Below are positions 17,429-25,920 of a stretch of DNA of 64,000 nt, one piece after another (position 1 is the first letter of the stretch; the number at the start of each line of letters is the position of its first letter). Below the pieces are notes generated by a model, which saw nothing but the letters and a program-made list of their open reading frames with translations, ran no database searches and was not told the DNA's origin. Position numbers and translations under genes: made by a program. This stretch comes from Vibrio superstes (GTDB taxonomy: Bacteria; Pseudomonadota; Gammaproteobacteria; Enterobacterales; Vibrionaceae): contig NZ_BCUR01000004.1 in the NCBI RefSeq assembly GCF_003569005.1, forward strand, positions 861,425 through 925,424, in the 5' to 3' direction.

Positions 17429-18367
17429 ATGAATTTAAATAGGGCTCCTCTGAAACAGAGTCAGCGTCGTATCCCTCCTTTTAAAGCACTGAGAGCCTTC
17501 GAGTCAGCAGCGCGACATGGAAGCTTCTCGCTAGCCGCTGAAGAGTTGAACGTCACTCGCGCTGCGGTAAGCCAACAAATTAAACTATTAGAGCAATATC
17601 TGGACTCCAAACTGTTTGAGCGGGCTGGGATTAAGCTAAAACTGACAGAGCAAGCGCTGGACTACTTACCATTATTAACTGATACACTCGACAACCTAGC
17701 CTTTGGAACGAATCATCTTTTTGGTCAGAAAAAGCGGGAGACATTGAAAATTCGTGTCGCTCAGAGTTTTTGTCATATGTGGCTGTTGCCAAGACTGGCC
17801 GATTTCCATAGAAATTACCCAAACATCGCACTCGAGTTTTACAGCACGACAAACTTGTACCCGAGTAATAACAACACTGTTGATCTTGAAATCGTTAATG
17901 GTTACGGGAATTGGAATGCAACCGAATATGAAACTCTAGGAAGAAAAGAAGAGTGGTCAGTTGTGGCGAGTCCCCAGTTTTTGAATGAGCATGACTTTGC
18001 CTTGGATATTGAGGCTATTGCTTTGTTTCCAAAGATAGAAACACTTGGATACAACGAGGGTTGGAAAACATGGTTTGCCCTTCATGATTCGTCGCTGATT
18101 TATTCTGCACCAATGATGCAGTTTGACAGCACGCAACTGTCTGTTGAGGCCGCAATTCAAGGGTTAGGGATGCTGATCGCAAAATCAGTATTAGTCGATG
18201 ATGCTTTAAAGCAAGGCACATTAAAGTTAGCCCACCCAAGGACAATGCCAAGTCAAAGTCAGCATTATTTAATCAAGAATATAACTCATCATAATGCTAA
18301 AAAAATCAATACATTTAGGGAATGGTTGGCTCATTGCGATATGTTGTTAGAAGATAGAAAGTGTTGA
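17429..18367 (+). CDS. LysR-family regulator, GcvA-like
   Basis: 312 residues. The helix-turn-helix begins RRIPPFKALRAFESAARHGSFSLAAEELNVTRAAVSQQI (about residues 13-51, not quoted in full as evidence beyond its pattern of PxxxALRAFE...H.SF..AA), which is the GcvA/AmpR-subgroup signature. The effector domain follows. It lies divergent from the surface phosphodiesterase lipoprotein (232 bases away) and convergent with the Tat-exported PLP enzyme. Which of the two it controls is unknown; the divergent gene is the usual target. Confidence 0.85.
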   Translation: MNLNRAPLKQSQRRIPPFKALRAFESAARHGSFSLAAEELNVTRAAVSQQIKLLEQYLDSKLFERAGIKLKLTEQALDYLPLLTDTLDNLAFGTNHLFGQKKRETLKIRVAQSFCHMWLLPRLADFHRNYPNIALEFYSTTNLYPSNNNTVDLEIVNGYGNWNATEYETLGRKEEWSVVASPQFLNEHDFALDIEAIALFPKIETLGYNEGWKTWFALHDSSLIYSAPMMQFDSTQLSVEAAIQGLGMLIAKSVLVDDALKQGTLKLAHPRTMPSQSQHYLIKNITHHNAKKINTFREWLAHCDMLLEDRKC

Positions 18368-18461
18368 TTTGCTGAAACCTCTGACTTTGATAACCTAATT
18401 TAATTGCAGATCTATGCTAGAAGTACTGACGCAAAACAAATGGGTGGCTTAATATTGTTGA

Positions 18462-18494
18462 TATAAGGTGTTATCGGACAAATAACACCTTATA
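18462..18494. terminator. Bidirectional terminator between LysR and the PLP-enzyme gene
   Basis: A perfect 13-bp stem (TATAAGGTGTTAT / ATAACACCTTATA) with a 7-base loop lies between convergent genes. T-runs are short, so efficiency is uncertain. Confidence 0.65.
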
Positions 18495-18532
18495 ATCTAA
18501 ATTTGACCTATATAGTAAAATATAGATTGGCT

Positions 18533-19918
18533 CTACATACTAATGTATATTTGCTTCATTGCTTGAACAAGCCTGATTACTTCTGCTTTAGAATGGAATA
18601 AGTGTGTTGAAATTCTTAATGCATGTGATTGCTCAGTATCTGATTTATATAGCCTGAAGCTAGTCGTTCGTACTGTAAATCCAAGCTCATCACGTAATCG
18701 ATCTCTAAATATAGTTAGCAGTTCGATGTCATCAAGATTAAATGGATTAATAGTAGTGATACCGCTTAATAGATCTTTATCATTTGGAGCAAAATAATAA
18801 GCATCAGGAAATGCATCTTTGAGTTGCTCTTTACATAAGCTTGAAAGTTCAAGTACTCGATCTTCTATTTTTTGTCGTCCAATCTCATCCCATAGGAAGC
18901 AACTGTCTGTCAGTGCTTGCTTAGCGGGTAAATTGTCATTACCTATCCCTTGCAACTGTGACTGTATAGTGGCAGTTGCCGAATGGGCAGACGATGAGTT
19001 TACGGGCCAAAACACATGCTCTCTATCGTTCCAATATTCTTTAAGGCGCGACGCATTATCCCTCACATAAAGGATACCTGATGCCCCTGGACCACATTGC
19101 CATTTATGACCTGATCCTGCGTAGAAGTCGCAATCAATATCTTTGAAATCGAGGTTCATCATGCCAATAGTATGTGCCCCGTCTATTAACGTAGGTACAT
19201 TGTGCTTCTTCGCAAGTTCACAAAGTTCTTTCGCAGGTAATGTCACACCACTGACATAAGGAATATGAGAGAAAACCATCAGCCTCACGTTACTATGGCT
19301 TTGCAGGGCTTTCCTGAAAGCCTTAATTATATCATTGGCTTTGAGTTTATTTTTACCCGTGTAAACAGGCAAATCTATTTCAACTAATTCAGCGCCACAT
19401 CGTTCTACGGCGATGTGTAACGGAGACAACCCGCCGCTGTGTTCTTGGTGCGTTGTGAGGATAACATCACCATGCTTGAAGTTGAGCCCACTAATAATAC
19501 TGCACATGCCATCAGTGGTATTGCGGCTAAGTACTATCTCATCTTCTTCGGCCCCAAATCCAGAAGCGATACTTTTAGCCATATCATTGACTCTTGATAA
19601 ACCGCCATTACCCCATGGCGTTGAGGCTACTAGCTTATTATTTTGAGAGTATTCTTTCAGCACTGAACGCGGCATCGATCCTGTAGTGCCAATGTTCATA
19701 TAAACACTGTCTTTTTCAAGAACAAACATTTTTCTGATTTCTTTCCAATAATCCTCGCCAGAATACCACTGGTCTAGATTTGCATAGTTTTCTAGGTATG
19801 TATCGGCAACTACGCTCTTCGATATAAACATGCTACTTGCCACAGTAGCGGCGGAAAAACCAATGCCTTTCTTTATAAAGTCACGTCTATTTGTAGATTC
19901 AATATTTTTCTCTTTCAT
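18533..19918 (-). CDS. Tat-exported PLP-dependent class V aminotransferase-fold enzyme
   Basis: 461 residues. The N-terminus carries a twin-arginine signal (RRDFIKKG at 11-18, then FSAATVASSMFIS), so a folded, cofactor-loaded enzyme is sent to the periplasm. The rest is an aminotransferase class V domain of the isopenicillin-N-epimerase/cysteine-desulfurase type: Asp246 in TLIDGAHT (pyridine-N contact) and Lys272 in SGHKWQCG (Schiff-base lysine). A PLP enzyme outside the cytoplasm is unusual. A divergent gene 359 bases away encodes a secreted RidA, an enamine/imine deaminase that clears by-products of PLP enzymes. Possible activities: amino-acid epimerase, lyase or desulfurase. Substrate unknown. 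Confidence 0.82.
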   Translation of the reverse strand: MKEKNIESTNRRDFIKKGIGFSAATVASSMFISKSVVADTYLENYANLDQWYSGEDYWKEIRKMFVLEKDSVYMNIGTTGSMPRSVLKEYSQNNKLVASTPWGNGGLSRVNDMAKSIASGFGAEEDEIVLSRNTTDGMCSIISGLNFKHGDVILTTHQEHSGGLSPLHIAVERCGAELVEIDLPVYTGKNKLKANDIIKAFRKALQSHSNVRLMVFSHIPYVSGVTLPAKELCELAKKHNVPTLIDGAHTIGMMNLDFKDIDCDFYAGSGHKWQCGPGASGILYVRDNASRLKEYWNDREHVFWPVNSSSAHSATATIQSQLQGIGNDNLPAKQALTDSCFLWDEIGRQKIEDRVLELSSLCKEQLKDAFPDAYYFAPNDKDLLSGITTINPFNLDDIELLTIFRDRLRDELGFTVRTTSFRLYKSDTEQSHALRISTHLFHSKAEVIRLVQAMKQIYISM

Positions 19919-20277
19919 ATCATAAACTCCTTTTTAAACGTCTATGAATATTTTTATAGATAAAAACAACCAGATCAATAGATAAAAAAACTTAGATTTT
20001 TATATTACAAGATGTAAATGATTTGATTTAAATTGGTGCATTGAGCTAGATAGTTTTCATGCATTTAAATAAAAAGATGTACAGGATTTTTGTGTTGATA
20101 TTACTATTTGTTATAGCTATCGACTAATTGCACTGTTATGGGTAGACCAAGGTTAAATTACTATTTCAGTATGCACTGTAAAAAATATTTACGCACTAAA
20201 TTGGACAGATGGTGAAGTCTATACAGTTAAATAGTTACTGTGCTAAGAATAAATTACATTCTTAAGGAGTACTAAAA
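19919..20277. other. Divergent promoter region between the PLP enzyme and secreted RidA
   Basis: 359 AT-rich bases with no gene. A short dyad (ACAGT at 20223-20227 and ACTGT at 20237-20241) lies 36 bases before the RidA start and could be an operator. A strong AAGGAG precedes the RidA ATG by about 9 bases. Confidence 0.5.
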
Positions 20278-20733
20278 ATGAAAAATCTAAAGGGTTTAAT
20301 TTTCACAGCTATATTGTCACTATCTAGCCTTAATGTATTTGCCAGTAGTGTGGTGTTACATTCAGATCAAGCGCCAGCAGCGATTGGTCCATATGTGCAA
20401 GGGATTGACTTAGGTGGTTTTGTCATCACGTCAGGCCAGATTCCAGTGAACCCAGTCACAGGAGAAGTTTCTGACGATATCAAAGAACAAACAAAGCAGT
20501 CTTTAGAGAATGTTAGAGCTGTTATCGAGCAGGCAGGGCTTACACCTGAGCACATTGTTAAAATGACGGTGTTTGTTAAAGACCTTAATGATTTCGCTAA
20601 AGTAAATGAGGTTTATGGAGAGTTCTTTGACAGCTACAATGTGAAGAACTACCCGACACGCTCAACGGTTGAAGTTGCGAGATTGCCTAGAGATGTAGGT
20701 ATCGAAATAGAAGCAATAGCGATCAAGAAGTAG
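20278..20733 (+). CDS. Secreted RidA-family enamine/imine deaminase
   Basis: 151 residues: a signal peptide (about 1-22, ending NVFA) followed by a complete RidA domain. The C-terminal signature NYPTRSTVEVARLPRD, with the substrate-carboxylate-binding Arg128 (equivalent to Arg105 of E. coli RidA), and the EIEAIA end are intact, so it should be active. RidA hydrolyses reactive enamine/imine intermediates released by PLP enzymes. Most RidA proteins are cytoplasmic; this one is exported and sits head-to-head with a Tat-exported PLP enzyme. The pairing suggests a joint periplasmic pathway. Confidence 0.88.
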   Translation: MKNLKGLIFTAILSLSSLNVFASSVVLHSDQAPAAIGPYVQGIDLGGFVITSGQIPVNPVTGEVSDDIKEQTKQSLENVRAVIEQAGLTPEHIVKMTVFVKDLNDFAKVNEVYGEFFDSYNVKNYPTRSTVEVARLPRDVGIEIEAIAIKK

Positions 20734-20741
20734 GTTAGTAT

Positions 20742-20787
20742 AACGAGTCTCAGTAAGCCGTTGTAGTGACTGAAACTCGTTGTTTTT
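20742..20787 (+). terminator. Terminator after ridA-like gene
   Basis: AACGAGT-c-TCAGT pairs with ACTGA-a-ACTCGTT across a 14-base loop, followed by GTTTTTA. Confidence 0.75.
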
Positions 20788-20848
20788 ATATCACAACTAA
20801 ATCCGCACCGTCCTTTTTCCGCTCGATACGTAAACTGCACATTACTGA

Positions 20849-21043
20849 CTTAAAAGTTTCAATCTAAATGAGATTGAGGATGCAGAAGTTGATGCGGAAC
20901 TCACCTTGATTCTACAGGGCTATGATACGAGAACTCGAGATTTTATAGACGAAGGTTTGCCTAGTTTTAATTTACCCAATCACAGGATAATGGAAGTAAA
21001 GAGCGTAGACGCTCAAATTGATTGGGCAGAAGCGGGTTTTTAG
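20849..21043 (+). pseudogene. Open 64-codon fragment without a start codon, probable gene relic
   Basis: The frame from 20849 to the TAG at 21041-21043 translates into a protein-like, acidic sequence (for example VDAELTLILQGYDTR and later EVKSVDAQIDWAEAG) but has no ATG/GTG near its beginning and an in-frame TGA just before. It looks like the 3' end of a gene whose front has been lost. Between a terminator and a GNAT gene. Not recognised. Confidence 0.35.
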
Positions 21044-21100
21044 CTTAAAATTCGCGCTCGCGGCTGCACATGAATTTCAGTCAACTTTAGAGAAAATACT

Positions 21101-21532
21101 ATGATTGTAGAAAATGTGCTTCTTGAATATTACGCAGAAATGCTAAAGGTTTGGGAGAATTCAGTCCGAGCAACTCATGACTTCATATCAGAAGAAGACA
21201 TTAAGTTTTTTAAACCAATTATCATCGAGCAAGCTTTTCCCGCTGTCACATTGAGATGCGTTAAGAACGAAAGTGGTTCAATTTTGGGTTTTGTGGGTAT
21301 CCACGACTCAAAGGTTGAAATGCTATTCATTTCAAACGAGGCAAGAGGTCAAGGCGTTGGTAAGGTGCTACTGCAACACGCTATTGAGCAGTTAGGCGCA
21401 ACCAAGGTAGATGTGAATGAACAAAATCCATTGGCCGTAGGTTTCTATGAGCATATGGGCTTTAAAGTCGTTTCACGCTCACCGCTAGATGATATGGGTA
21501 AACCATTTCCTATTTTGCATATGACATTATAA
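21101..21532 (+). CDS. GNAT N-acetyltransferase, YjaB-like
   Basis: 143 residues. Early signature of YjaB-type acetyltransferases: WENSVRATHDFISEEDI (residues 18-34). The acetyl-CoA loop is RGQGVGKVLL (about residues 84-93), and NEQNPLAVGFYEHMGF (about 109-124) is the family's conserved core. The end (DDMGKPFPILHM) also follows YjaB. Acceptor substrate unknown. Monocistronic, followed by a hairpin. Confidence 0.85.
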   Translation: MIVENVLLEYYAEMLKVWENSVRATHDFISEEDIKFFKPIIIEQAFPAVTLRCVKNESGSILGFVGIHDSKVEMLFISNEARGQGVGKVLLQHAIEQLGATKVDVNEQNPLAVGFYEHMGFKVVSRSPLDDMGKPFPILHMTL

Positions 21533-21565
21533 AGCTCGGTTTGTCGTAACCAAGTTTGCTAGAAG

Positions 21566-21596
21566 AAACGCCCAAGGCTAATAACTTTGGGCGTTT
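21566..21596. terminator. Hairpin terminator between GNAT and the ArsR operon
   Basis: Perfect 10-bp arms AAACGCCCAA / TTGGGCGTTT. Serves convergent transcripts; short T-runs on both sides. Confidence 0.65.
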
Positions 21597-21850
21597 CCGT
21601 ATGCACTTTTCGCATTGTGAAGCCCAGCAGTAAATGGGGCTAGGCAACCACCTTCTTGGAGATGCAAGCGTAGGTTACTCTTAGGTATGCAATCTCTGCA
21701 TGTCGAATAGTACAATTTTTTTCCTGAAACTCGCTCACCGCTGATTTCTACAGACTGTAATTTTCGAAATCCGAAAGTCTCTGGTAAATAAGCCTTTATT
21801 TCACCGGTATTGACTCTTCGTTCATTGTAAACAATAAGTGATAACGTCAT
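21578..21850 (-). CDS. Small Cys-containing protein behind arsR
   Basis: 90 residues; ATG at 21850 has AAGG 5 bases upstream and lies 12 bases past the ArsR stop, so an operon is plausible. The protein has a CxxC (STCRDCIPK) and a third Cys (EGGCLAPF). Its stop falls in the loop of the terminator hairpin, which is odd for a normal gene and lowers confidence. If real, it may be a small metal- or redox-related partner of the ArsR/efflux pair. Not recognised. Confidence 0.4.
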   Translation of the reverse strand: MTLSLIVYNERRVNTGEIKAYLPETFGFRKLQSVEISGERVSGKKLYYSTCRDCIPKSNLRLHLQEGGCLAPFTAGLHNAKSAYGNAQSY

Positions 21851-21862
21851 TGAGCCTTTGTT

Positions 21863-22156
21863 TTATCCCTCCCGCGTGAGACAGCACTCATCCTTGATAA
21901 ATGTCAGTACTTCCTCGAGAAGGCCATATTCTGAAATACAACGTAAGATCCTGCCTTCTCGTTTTTGACTAATCAGACCGACAGAAACCAGACTGGTGAT
22001 GTGGTGTGACAGTGTTGAGTTCGGAACGCAAAGCATACTTTGAAGCGCACCTACTGGGATACCAGTGGCACCGTATTTGACCACTTCCTTATAGATACAC
22101 AACCTTGTTGGGTGACCGAGTTCTTTTAGTACCTTAGCCGCGTCTTCTAGTTGCAT
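21863..22156 (-). CDS. ArsR-family transcriptional repressor
   Basis: 97 residues from the ATG at 22156; an in-frame TTG at 22177 would add seven residues without improving the fold. Winged-helix ArsR core: LKELGHPTRLCIYKEVV, VPNSTLSHHITSLVSVGLISQKREGR. Cys residues at RLCIYK, SMLCVPN and a C-terminal CC could bind thiophilic metal. It faces the efflux permease across a perfect 24-bp palindrome (22203-22226), the expected operator. Metal-induced derepression is inferred from family and context. Confidence 0.88.
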   Translation of the reverse strand: MQLEDAAKVLKELGHPTRLCIYKEVVKYGATGIPVGALQSMLCVPNSTLSHHITSLVSVGLISQKREGRILRCISEYGLLEEVLTFIKDECCLTREG

Positions 22157-22202
22157 TGCCTGTCTCACTCTTATCAATTGAATGGATTTCGTCTTTAGCT
22201 AT

Positions 22203-22226
22203 TTATTTCCAATTAATTGGAAATAA
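22203..22226. promoter_or_regulatory. Perfect 24-bp palindrome, ArsR operator
   Basis: The core is ATTTCC-AATTAATT-GGAAAT with two more matched bases on each side, all 24 positions symmetric. It lies 47 bases upstream of arsR and 63 bases upstream of the permease. Confidence 0.75.
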
Positions 22227-22254
22227 GGTTTGACTTTACTCTGTTTGGTTTTAT

Positions 22255-22274
22255 AATTCCAGAATAATCGAAAT
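22255..22274. promoter_or_regulatory. Degenerate second ArsR-like site
   Basis: AATTCC-N8-CGAAAT has the same spacing as the perfect operator and matches most outer positions. It ends 15 bases before the permease ATG. Confidence 0.35.
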
Positions 22275-22289
22275 GATAGAGTTTAAATC

Positions 22290-23366
22290 ATGAATCCTGA
22301 AATCCTTAATATGGCCAAAGAAGCTGGTGGCATGTTTGTCTTCCTAGCGGCCGAATTGACCGTTCTATTCCTACTCATTAGCTATATCGTTGGTATTCTT
22401 CAAGAATATCTAACACCAGAAAAAGTGCAGTGGATCCTGAGTTCAAAAAACGGTAAAGGTTACTTTATCGCAGCTTTACTTGGTGCCATTACCCCGTTTT
22501 GTTCATGCTCAACAATCCCATTCTTGAAAGGGCTTTTAAGAGCTCGAGCAGGATTTGGTCCAATGATGGTTTTCCTATTTGGTAGCCCACTTCTTAACCC
22601 TATTATCATTGGTTTGTTTGTTGCTACCTTTGGTTGGAAGGTTGCGCTGTTCTACTTCACCATCGCTATGGTGGTATCCATAGGTGCAGGTTATGCGCTA
22701 GAGAAGCTAGGTTTTGAACGCTACGTAAAACCAGAAGCCTATGATTCAGTAAACACTGCCGCATCGTGCTGTGATTCAAAATCAGCTCCAGTAAAAGAAG
22801 AGACATCTTGCTGCGCTCCAAAAGTAGAAGAGGCTTCTTGTTGTGATACTCAGGCGAAGCCAGTTCAAGCTGTAGTTGAGTCGTCTTGTTGTGCACCCAA
22901 GGTAGAAGAAACGTCTTGCTGTGGCACCGAAGCTAAAGCAGAAGAGAAGGTTGAAAGTCGTTGGATGCGTATCTGGCGTAGTACTTGGGTGGATTTCAAA
23001 CAAGTATTCCCTTACCTAATGCTAGGTATTGCGATTGGCTCGTTCATCTACGGCTTTATTCCAACAGACTTGATTGCTCAATATGCTGGTGATTCAGTTT
23101 GGTACGCGATTCCTGTAGCCGCTATCATTGGTATCCCATTGTACATTCGTGCAGAGGCGGTTATTCCATTGAGCATGGCGTTGGTTAAAAAAGGCATGGC
23201 TCTGGGTTCGGTAATGGCTCTTATTATTGGTAGTGCTGGCGCAAGTCTTACCGAAGTGATTCTGCTTAAGTCTATCTTTAAGAATCAGATGATCATCGCA
23301 TTTGTGAGCGTCATTCTAACCATGGCAATCAGTGCAGGTTATCTATACTCCATCATCTTTGGCTAA
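22290..23366 (+). CDS. Permease of the SO_0444-type Cu/Zn efflux family with five CC motifs
   Basis: 358 residues, about 8 membrane helices. Two halves of a permease (ArsP/DUF318-like) flank a cytoplasmic loop (about residues 155-225) that holds five Cys-Cys pairs at 160-161, 174-175, 184-185, 200-201 and 210-211 in an SCCxxK-type pattern, alternating with acidic/lysine linkers. The first half has PFCSCSTIPFLKG (Cys71, Cys73), the family's transport motif. It probably exports a thiophilic metal or arsenical. Divergent from arsR over a perfect palindrome, and followed by a strong terminator. Confidence 0.85.
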   Translation: MNPEILNMAKEAGGMFVFLAAELTVLFLLISYIVGILQEYLTPEKVQWILSSKNGKGYFIAALLGAITPFCSCSTIPFLKGLLRARAGFGPMMVFLFGSPLLNPIIIGLFVATFGWKVALFYFTIAMVVSIGAGYALEKLGFERYVKPEAYDSVNTAASCCDSKSAPVKEETSCCAPKVEEASCCDTQAKPVQAVVESSCCAPKVEETSCCGTEAKAEEKVESRWMRIWRSTWVDFKQVFPYLMLGIAIGSFIYGFIPTDLIAQYAGDSVWYAIPVAAIIGIPLYIRAEAVIPLSMALVKKGMALGSVMALIIGSAGASLTEVILLKSIFKNQMIIAFVSVILTMAISAGYLYSIIFG

Positions 23367-23388
23367 GTATTAAAGATGATATTGAAAG

Positions 23389-23410
23389 GGCTCCCTTTGG
23401 GAGCCTTTTT
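23389..23410 (+). terminator. Terminator after the efflux permease
   Basis: GGCTCCC-TTT-GGGAGCC followed by TTTTTG. Confidence 0.9.
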
Positions 23411-23440
23411 GTTTTGATGAAAGAGTATTAACAAGGTTAG

Positions 23441-24043
23441 CTAGATCAACTGCCCATAGATATAGGCAAGTTCGGCCACTGTTTTCGCCGAAAACTTCTT
23501 CATTAAGCTCGCTCTGTGTACTTCCACAGTTCTCATCGCAATACAAAGCTCATCGGCAATTTTCTGATTGCGCTTGCCATCGATGATCTGCTTTAAGATG
23601 TCTTTCTCTCGTTCAGTTAATGAGGCGTAAGCTTTTCGATACCCTTTGATGTGCAAATGCTTCTCGGAGGCTTCTAATCCTTTCATGATAGCTTCAGCAA
23701 GCTCACTGCCTTTCACTGGCTTTTGAAAGAAGTTAACAGCTCCGGCTTGTAATGCCTCAACGGCCATAGGGACATCGCCATGTCCGGTTAGATAGATGAC
23801 TGACAGGGAGCTTTGTGCCTTGAGCATCAAGTCATGTACCTGTTGGCCTCGCATCTCGGGCATACGGCTATCCAATACCACACAGCCTGGGGCATCAAGG
23901 TCGACGGAATCCAAAAAGCTCGGACCGTCTTCAAACGCTGATACTGTAAAATCGTGCTCTTCTAATAAAAAGACCAGTGAGTCACGCATCGACTCATCGT
24001 CATCAACGACGTAAACCGGTAACCTTTGATGGAGATCAGACAT
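23441..24043 (-). CDS. ttrR: Tetrathionate response regulator TtrR
   Basis: 200 residues: receiver domain (about 8-120) with acidic pocket DDDE and phospho-acceptor Asp58 (VVLDSRMPE), then a FixJ/LuxR-type helix-turn-helix (about 135-197; SLTEREKDILKQI start). It follows ttrS by 11 bases and has AAGG 8 bases before the ATG. Together with TtrS it should activate the divergent ttrBCA genes when tetrathionate is present. Confidence 0.9.
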   Translation of the reverse strand: MSDLHQRLPVYVVDDDESMRDSLVFLLEEHDFTVSAFEDGPSFLDSVDLDAPGCVVLDSRMPEMRGQQVHDLMLKAQSSLSVIYLTGHGDVPMAVEALQAGAVNFFQKPVKGSELAEAIMKGLEASEKHLHIKGYRKAYASLTEREKDILKQIIDGKRNQKIADELCIAMRTVEVHRASLMKKFSAKTVAELAYIYGQLI

Positions 24044-24054
24044 AGCGAGATTCC

Positions 24055-25920
24055 TTATGAATCATTTGAAGAGGTTAAGGGCAATGTCACTGTCACCTGA
24101 CAACCGTGAGGAGTGAGTGAAGTAAACGTCATTTGACCACTGTGGTCTTCTATTACGTCCTGGCATATTGCAAGGCCTAAACCGAGCCCATTTTCTTTGC
24201 TACTGATGAAGGCTTGAGTCGCTTGCTGCTCTGTGAAATCCAAGCCCGTGCCATTATCAATAACCGACAACATCATTGTATTGGAGTGATATTCGGTGAT
24301 CACCCTAATTGTCGCGAATTCTCTATTCTTACACTGAATATCAGAGGTTGCGCTTGCTTCGCGCTCTTGTTGGGCATCGCAGGCATCCGTGGAATTATTA
24401 ATAAGATTAACGATCACTTGCTGCAACCCAATGGGGTCAACATAGAGTTCTATGGGTTGGCCGATAGTGGAGCGTTCTATGTTGATATTGTGCCTTTGCA
24501 ATCTAAATTGCAGTAACTCAATGGTCTCTGTCATTAACTGTTCTATATCCGTCAGTGATTTCTTAGAGGATCGTTTTTTAATCATGGTTCTCAAGCGCTG
24601 AATGATCGCATCAGCGCGATCCACCTGAGACTGAATCTTCTCAAATACGGGTTTTATATCGGTTAACGGTTTGTTCTTTGATATGCGTAACAATCCGCCC
24701 TCGCTGTAGTTTCGAATGGCGGCGAGCGGTTGATTGATCTCATGTGCCAGACTGCTACCAAGTTCTCCAACGACTGCAATACGTTGCGAATGCTCAAGCT
24801 GTTCGCTCTTGTTTTTTAGCTTGTGTAATGTGGATTCCAGCTGTTTTTTACTGCGGCTGAACTTGTATTCTAGCCAGAAGTGATAGGCGTTTAATATCAC
24901 CACAAAGATGAAGAAAGCCCACGCCCATTGTTGATTGTGCTTGAGCCAGATTAACGCCTCTTTCCACCATGGCTGTTGTAGTGGGTGCATGTCCAATTGT
25001 TGATAAAGTTTGTCTATGGAGAGCAAGCTCGTAGGGGAGGTCCAACCCGATGCATTTGCGGCTATGGCGGGTGCACTGTCCTTTGGCATGGAAAGTAACA
25101 CCTGGCTCATTTGCTTTGCCAGTGCCGATGAAGCCCTTTCTGTCTTAGCAAAAGACCAGTTTGGATATAGAGGAGTAGAGACTTGGCACCGAAAGCCCTC
25201 GGGGGCTTGATTTTGGATGACACGATATTGTCCCACGACCAATAAGCCTTCGTTGATCATATTCTCAACTAAACACACGGGAACGACAGCCGCCTCGATG
25301 TTCCCCTCTCGCAATTGGTACAAGCTGGCATCGATCGGGAATCCAAGGAACTGTGTGTTTGCGAAGAACTGGCTCGGGTTTAATCCCGCTTTCATCACTT
25401 GATAGCGCATGGTGAGGTAGCCCCCAAATGCCTTTTGTGAGACAGCTGCAATGGGTTTGCCACTAAGTTGTTCAAATGAGATATAAGGCGACTGATTCCT
25501 GACCACTAAGGCTGAGCCAATACCTCGAGTATTGCTGAGCCCTTGCTCATCAAAATTGTCACTGGTCATGGTTGCCATCCACGACAAGGCGTATTGGCGT
25601 CCCAATCGGACGGCTTGTCCAGGGTTGGTGACCACAAAGTCGACCTCAACCTTTTTTACTGCCTCCGCCATCTCATCTAAGTTGAAAGGCTTTAGAACGA
25701 AACGTTTATCCGGAATGCGTTCCGACAACCAATCCATGGTGGGTTGCCAGCGTTGTTGTGCCGACAGCTTACCTCTGGTGGCTAAGACGCCCACCTCGAT
25801 GATCTGTGCTGACTCTGCCACCACATTAGGCTCTTGTTCAGTTTGTTCTGCCAAGCACAGGCCTGCCGTCAGACTCATGCAGCAAAGACCAATGCCTCTA
25901 ATAAGGGTGCGAATTATCAC
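24055..25920 (-). CDS. ttrS: Tetrathionate sensor histidine kinase TtrS
   Basis: 621 residues from a GTG start (AAAGGA 6 bases upstream). Signal peptide, then a periplasmic PhnD/substrate-binding-like sensor domain (about 40-300; VEVDFVVTNPGQAVRLG region), one transmembrane helix (about 330-350), a coiled segment, the histidine motif LAHEINQPLAAIRNY (phospho-His near 391) and a C-terminal HATPase domain (VIDNGTGLDF, GLGLAICQ). Cell-membrane sensor for tetrathionate. Co-transcribed with ttrR and opposite ttrBCA. Confidence 0.92.
   Translation of the reverse strand: MIIRTLIRGIGLCCMSLTAGLCLAEQTEQEPNVVAESAQIIEVGVLATRGKLSAQQRWQPTMDWLSERIPDKRFVLKPFNLDEMAEAVKKVEVDFVVTNPGQAVRLGRQYALSWMATMTSDNFDEQGLSNTRGIGSALVVRNQSPYISFEQLSGKPIAAVSQKAFGGYLTMRYQVMKAGLNPSQFFANTQFLGFPIDASLYQLREGNIEAAVVPVCLVENMINEGLLVVGQYRVIQNQAPEGFRCQVSTPLYPNWSFAKTERASSALAKQMSQVLLSMPKDSAPAIAANASGWTSPTSLLSIDKLYQQLDMHPLQQPWWKEALIWLKHNQQWAWAFFIFVVILNAYHFWLEYKFSRSKKQLESTLHKLKNKSEQLEHSQRIAVVGELGSSLAHEINQPLAAIRNYSEGGLLRISKNKPLTDIKPVFEKIQSQVDRADAIIQRLRTMIKKRSSKKSLTDIEQLMTETIELLQFRLQRHNINIERSTIGQPIELYVDPIGLQQVIVNLINNSTDACDAQQEREASATSDIQCKNREFATIRVITEYHSNTMMLSVIDNGTGLDFTEQQATQAFISSKENGLGLGLAICQDVIEDHSGQMTFTSLTPHGCQVTVTLPLTSSNDS

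Noticed and set aside
20734..21100. Superintegron attC site near the GNAT gene
   Set aside because: The hairpin here is an ordinary terminator; I see no attC core sites or cassette structure.
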